Notes under the pieces: model-generated | The model's database searches: none | What the model saw: only the letters and a program-made list of their open reading frames with translations | Told to the model about the DNA's origin: nothing | Assembly (NCBI RefSeq): GCF_041261445.1 | Contig: NZ_JBGCCU010000020.1 | Span: 1 to 64,000, forward strand | Direction: 5' to 3' | Origin: Catenulispora sp. EB89 | Lineage (GTDB): Bacteria > Actinomycetota > Actinomycetes > Streptomycetales > Catenulisporaceae | DNA: 64,000 bases | Made by a program: the position numbers and the translations under genes | In this document: positions 60,445 to 64,000 of the stretch, one piece after another | Position numbering within the stretch: the stretch's first letter is position 1 | How the letters are laid out: each line of letters begins with the position of its first letter

Positions 60445-63228
60445 ATGACAGACCCGAGCCGGAATCGGGAAACTGCCTCCATGGCATTTCACTGCGGCGC
60501 GCCGACACGCGACGGAAGCCCGTGCCAACGCCACGTCCGCGAACCGAGCACCCGCTGCCCCCAGCACCGCAACCTGGGCGGCACCGCCCTCCACCCCCCG
60601 CGCCACGCGATGCGCACCATCACCCTCACCAACCCGGCCCTGACCACCGCCCCCACCGCCTGGACCACCGCCCGCGCCGACCTGATGGCGCGAGCCAGCG
60701 AACTCCGCGCCCGCACAACGCCAGCCCCCGACGAGGAGTCGCCCGACCCCGCAGCGGGCACCCCCGGTGACGAGGCACTGATGACGGAGAAGGCGCAGCC
60801 GGAGGCAGCAGCCGCCGGGCCGGTCGGCCAGCGGTCCTACCTGGACCGCGAGCGGAACCGGCGCGCACAGGCGGCGGAGGCTGGCGAGGTGGAGCGGGTC
60901 GCGGTGGACGCTGAAGATGCCGGGGATGCGGCCGAGCCGGAGACCGGTTCGGCGCGGCGCGAGGAGACCAAGTCCGAGTCGGTGCAGGTGCGCGAGCTCG
61001 CACGAGAGCCCGAACAGGTGCGCGGGGCTGGCTCGGTGCGGCGCGGGCCGGCCGAGTCCGAGCCTGCGCAGGTGCCCAAGCTCGCGCCCGAGCAGGAGCA
61101 GGAGCGCAAGGCTGGCACGGCGCAGCGCGAGGAGACCGAGTCCGAGCCGGTGCAGTTGCCCGAGCTCGCACGAGAGCCCGAACAGGAGCGCGCGGCTGGC
61201 TCGGTACGGCACCTGCAGGCCGAATCCGAGCCGGCGGCGCATGGGCCCAAGCCCGAGCAGGAGCAGGAGGCTGGCACGGCGCCGCACGAACAGGCCGAAT
61301 CCGAGCCGGTGCAGGTGCCCGAGCTCGCACGAGAGCCCGTACAGGAGCGCAGGGCTGGCGCGGTGCGGCACGTGCAGGCCGAATCCGAGCCGGCGCAGGT
61401 GCCCAAGCTCGCGCCTGAGCAGGAGCGCGAGGCTGGCGCGGCGCAGCGCGAGGAGACCGAGTCCGAGTCGGTGCAGGTGCCCGAGCTCGCACGAGAGCCC
61501 GAACAGGAGCGCGCGGCTGGCTCGGTGCGGCGCGTGCAGGCCGAATCCGATCCGGCGCAGGTGCCCGAGCAGGAGCGCGAGACTGGCGCGGCGCCGCACG
61601 ATCAGGCTGAATCCGAGCCGGTGCCCGAGCTCGCACGAGAGCCCGTACAGGAGCGCAGGGCTGGCGCGGTGCGGCACGTGCAGGCCGAATCCGAGCCGGC
61701 GCAGGTGCCCAAGCTCGCGCCCGAGCAGGAGCGCGGGGCTGGCGCGGCGCAGCGCGAGCGGGTCGAGCCCGACTCCGGGATGCGGGAGCCCGAGGCGGTG
61801 CCTGTGCAGGAGCGCGGGGCTGGCGCGGTGCGGCGTGAGCAGGGCGAATCCGAGGTGGCGCAGGTGCCTGAGCAGAGGCGGGGGGTGCGAGCCGTGGCTG
61901 GGTCGGGGCCGGAACCTGCCGTATCGGGGCCGGAATCGGGGCATGGGGCTGAGACCGGGCCTGACCTGGGTGATTCCGAGTCGGTGCGCATGTCGGGCGC
62001 GCCGATTCGGAAGGCTTCGGACAGCGTGCCTGCCATGCCGATCAGTCAGGCGTCCTACCTCGACCGGGAGCGTGCTGAGCGCAAGCGTCGCGTCGAGGCT
62101 GAGGAAGTCGCTGATGAGCCTGAGGCTGAGGCGCGGCCTGCGGAGCAGCGTCCGTTGTTGCGCAGGGAGCGGGCTTTGGATCCTGACTGGATCGGTGCGC
62201 GTCCGCTCTTTCGGGACGAGGCGCCTACCCGGCCGCTGCCGCGGATCGAGTTTGAGCCCTCTGAGCCGGCTGAGGGTGCCGATGCCGCGCCGCCACGCAA
62301 AGTGCCGCGGATCGCGCCGATGCGGAGCGTGGTGCTCGGTGCGCAGGTGGATCCGGTTGGTCAGGGGGTTGGCAGGCCGCTGCCGGGTGCTGATTCCGAG
62401 CCGGAGGCCGATCCGCCGACGCTCATCGATCGCATGCCGCCGATCGATCCTGATGAGCTTGTCGTTCCCGAGTTCCTGAGTCCCGGCTTCATTCCGCCGA
62501 TGGCACCGCTGAAGCCGACGGCCAACCGGCCGCCGCTGCCTCAGCGTCAGCGCAGGCCACGGCCTGGTCCGGCGGCTGCCGCGGCGGCTGATCCGCCGAC
62601 GCTCGTTGACCCGCACCCGGCCGTCGTACCCGCACCCACGCGCGCCGCTACGCCCACGCCCACTGCCGCTAAAGGCGGCGCTACCGCGCGCGCCGCCGCC
62701 ACCACCGGGCCGACCACGACGCCTGCCACCACCGCCGCGACCTCGGCCGCGCGCCCCGACGACATCGCCGTCCCCGACTTCATCGTCCCGGGCTTCGCCG
62801 AGCCGGCGCCGGAGCCGCCGCTGCGCACCGTGCTGTCGACGGTCCTGGGGCCCGAACTGTGGCAGCGCTGCTACGCCGAGTGGAGTCCTGCCCACTGCAC
62901 CGCGCTGGCGCGCATCGCACGCAATGTCGACGGGCTCGCGCCCTCGGCCGGGGCGGCGGTCCGCTCGACTGCCGGGGCCGGTATGCGGTGGCTCGGGGTG
63001 GCGCGGGAGCGCGAGATGCTGGCGGATCTGGTCGCCGGGGCCATCTCGCATCCGGCCGGTGCGACGTCCGCGAACCAGGCGCGGACCGTGCGGCTTTACG
63101 GTGCGGCGATCTGCATGGCGCTGAACGTGCCGCTGCGGCGCTGCGCGTGTCATCGCGATCTGGAGCGCGACGTGTCCGGGGAGCTCATCCGGCTCGGGTT
63201 GGAGGAGCTGGCTGGGGAAGTGCCCTGA
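60445..63228 (+). CDS. Large repeat protein with zinc-finger-like N-terminus and conserved C-terminus
   Basis: A 927-residue protein I do not recognise. Residues 13-45 form a zinc-finger-like module (Cys17, Cys27, Cys38, His41 in CGAPTRDGSPC and RCPQH). About 165-490 holds roughly 15 imperfect units of about 20-34 residues, for example SEPVQVPELAREPEQERAAG, rich in Glu, Pro, Gln and Val. SYLDRERNRRAQ (about 130) and SYLDRERAERKR (about 535) flank that region. The C-terminal ~130 residues are conserved-looking and contain RCACHRD. There is no signal peptide or membrane segment. Composition differs from the neighbours. It may be a scaffold protein; function unknown. Confidence 0.7.
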   Translation: MTDPSRNRETASMAFHCGAPTRDGSPCQRHVREPSTRCPQHRNLGGTALHPPRHAMRTITLTNPALTTAPTAWTTARADLMARASELRARTTPAPDEESPDPAAGTPGDEALMTEKAQPEAAAAGPVGQRSYLDRERNRRAQAAEAGEVERVAVDAEDAGDAAEPETGSARREETKSESVQVRELAREPEQVRGAGSVRRGPAESEPAQVPKLAPEQEQERKAGTAQREETESEPVQLPELAREPEQERAAGSVRHLQAESEPAAHGPKPEQEQEAGTAPHEQAESEPVQVPELAREPVQERRAGAVRHVQAESEPAQVPKLAPEQEREAGAAQREETESESVQVPELAREPEQERAAGSVRRVQAESDPAQVPEQERETGAAPHDQAESEPVPELAREPVQERRAGAVRHVQAESEPAQVPKLAPEQERGAGAAQRERVEPDSGMREPEAVPVQERGAGAVRREQGESEVAQVPEQRRGVRAVAGSGPEPAVSGPESGHGAETGPDLGDSESVRMSGAPIRKASDSVPAMPISQASYLDRERAERKRRVEAEEVADEPEAEARPAEQRPLLRRERALDPDWIGARPLFRDEAPTRPLPRIEFEPSEPAEGADAAPPRKVPRIAPMRSVVLGAQVDPVGQGVGRPLPGADSEPEADPPTLIDRMPPIDPDELVVPEFLSPGFIPPMAPLKPTANRPPLPQRQRRPRPGPAAAAAADPPTLVDPHPAVVPAPTRAATPTPTAAKGGATARAAATTGPTTTPATTAATSAARPDDIAVPDFIVPGFAEPAPEPPLRTVLSTVLGPELWQRCYAEWSPAHCTALARIARNVDGLAPSAGAAVRSTAGAGMRWLGVAREREMLADLVAGAISHPAGATSANQARTVRLYGAAICMALNVPLRRCACHRDLERDVSGELIRLGLEELAGEVP

Positions 63229-63229
63229 T

Positions 63230-63256
63230 CTCGGCTATCTCGGCTATCTCGGCGAT
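63230..63256. repeat. Three tandem 9-bp repeats
   Basis: CTCGGCTAT at 63230-63238 and 63239-63247, then CTCGGCGAT at 63248-63256, start two bases after the repeat-protein stop codon. Confidence 0.9.
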
Positions 63257-63321
63257 CGCACCGGTTCTGGCAGCGCCGCCCGCAATCTGACGCCCCATCA
63301 GATTTCCGCTACGATGCCGCC

Positions 63322-64000
63322 ATGCGAGGAATCCTGGGGTGGGGCGTCCACCTGCCGTACCGCCGCCTGGACCGCACCGCCATCGCCGCCGTGGCCGGCA
63401 CCGGCGGCGGAACCGGTACCCGCGCCGTGGCCTCCTACGACGAGGACACGACGACCATGGCCGTCGCCGCCGCCCGCGCCGCGCTGCACCCGGAGGGCCC
63501 AGGCAACGGCGCCAGCGCCGACCGCCCCAAGCTCCCCGACACCATCAGAACCCTGTGGCTCACCACCACCACCCCCGCCTACCAGGACCGTACCAACGCC
63601 ACCGCCGTCCACGCCGCCCTCCGCCTCCCCCGCACCACCGCCGCCTACGACGCCACCGGAGCCGTCCGCTCGACGACCGCCGCCCTCGACGCCGCCCTGA
63701 GCGGCACCGGGACCCACCTCGTCGTCGCCTCCGACCTGCGCACCGGCCGCCCCGGCAGCGCCGACGAGTCCGCCGGCGGCGACGCGGCCGCCGCCCTGCT
63801 CATCGGCGAGGGAACTCCCGAGACCCCGGTCCTGGCCGAACTCCTCGCCCACACCAGCACCACCGAGGAGTTCCTCGACCGCTGGCGCACTCCTGGGGAT
63901 CAGGCCTCGAAGACGTGGGAGGACCGCTTCGGCGAGACGCGCTACACCACCCTCGCCACCGAAGCCTGGAATGCCCTGCTCGCGGCGACGCCGACGGCAA
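63322..64000 (+). CDS. Thiolase-fold condensing-enzyme-like protein (KASIII/HMG-CoA-synthase-like), partial
   Basis: The 5' 226 codons of a thiolase-fold protein that continues past the window. ILGWGVHLPYRRLDRTAIA (about 4-22), DEDTTTMAVAAARAAL (about 41-56) and LWLTTTTPAYQDRTNATAVHAAL (in parts) match the HMG-CoA-synthase/KASIII-like branch. Where a catalytic Cys is expected, the sequence reads AYDATGAVRSTTAAL, so the nucleophile is absent. Members of this branch that are fused to or paired with OB-fold domains can lack Cys. The ATG at 63322 is the natural start. The product is unresolved without the missing part. Confidence 0.75.
   Translation, partial: MRGILGWGVHLPYRRLDRTAIAAVAGTGGGTGTRAVASYDEDTTTMAVAAARAALHPEGPGNGASADRPKLPDTIRTLWLTTTTPAYQDRTNATAVHAALRLPRTTAAYDATGAVRSTTAALDAALSGTGTHLVVASDLRTGRPGSADESAGGDAAAALLIGEGTPETPVLAELLAHTSTTEEFLDRWRTPGDQASKTWEDRFGETRYTTLATEAWNALLAATPTA

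Noticed and set aside
60259-63153. A 964-codon minus-strand frame
   Set aside because: It mirrors the repeat protein; repetitive codons on one strand create long open frames on the other.
1-64000. tRNA and rRNA genes
   Set aside because: No cloverleaf with the conserved T-arm and no ribosomal RNA segment was recognised on either strand, though I could not run a search.

Overview
The window is very high-GC DNA from a filamentous actinobacterium. The support is an actinobacteria-only RNA polymerase factor (RbpA), an actinobacterial integration host factor beside gmk and rpoZ, an apolipoprotein N-acyltransferase/polyprenol-phosphate-mannose synthase pair, a chaplin-like spore-coat protein, an F420-dependent oxidoreductase and a mycothiol-type DinB protein. 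Together these suggest a Streptomyces- or Catenulispora-like genome. The genus is inferred, not proven. The first ~107 bases are G and C homopolymers that look like a sequence edge or artefact.

Layout. 0.1-0.8 kb: uracil-DNA glycosylase. 1.0-6.7 kb: a one-direction module of cytoplasmic subtilisin, ECF-type sigma factor, a 155-residue beta-rich protein and a TPR-CHAT protease, behind a G-rich leader with three hairpins. 6.8-17.6 kb: small-metabolism and secreted genes (VOC protein, enoyl-CoA hydratase, beta-helix lipoprotein, M28 peptidase, beta-lactamase-like hydrolase, F420 enzyme) and an AraC regulator broken by an internal deletion. 17.7-22.9 kb: a chaplin-like protein, a secreted low-complexity protein and a large GAF/SpoIIE phosphatase/anti-sigma kinase. 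23-31 kb: membrane protein, GDPD phosphodiesterase with MFS transporter, rbpA, then ppm1 and lnt. 31.0-33.3 kb: a 1.45-kb foldback element with ~510-bp arms. 33.3-45.2 kb: amidohydrolase, Lrp, MerR, LacI, a kinase relic, an integrase-fold protein without catalytic residues, acyl-CoA dehydrogenase with an M24 peptidase, and others. 45.3-50.8 kb: a ROK repressor divergent from a four-gene oxidoreductase/isomerase operon, probably for catabolism of an unidentified sugar or polyol. 50.9-52.0 kb: a second nested inverted-repeat element related to the first. 52.1-58.3 kb: TetR with three operators spaced exactly 45 bp, then metK, coaBC, rpoZ, gmk and mihF (all minus strand) and a zinc metallopeptidase. 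58.5-64 kb: a secreted VWA protein, a 927-residue repeat protein with a zinc-finger-like N-terminus, and the start of a thiolase-fold enzyme that runs off the window.

The two observations I consider strongest are these. First, a pair of long, apparently protein-free, nested inverted-repeat elements shares a terminal motif and an internal hairpin module; they look like two members of one uncharacterised element family. Second, the subtilisin/sigma/small-protein/TPR-CHAT module resembles, without any CRISPR genes, the protease-to-sigma-factor logic of type III-E (Craspase) loci. I saw no CRISPR array, tRNA, rRNA, transposase or prophage structural genes.
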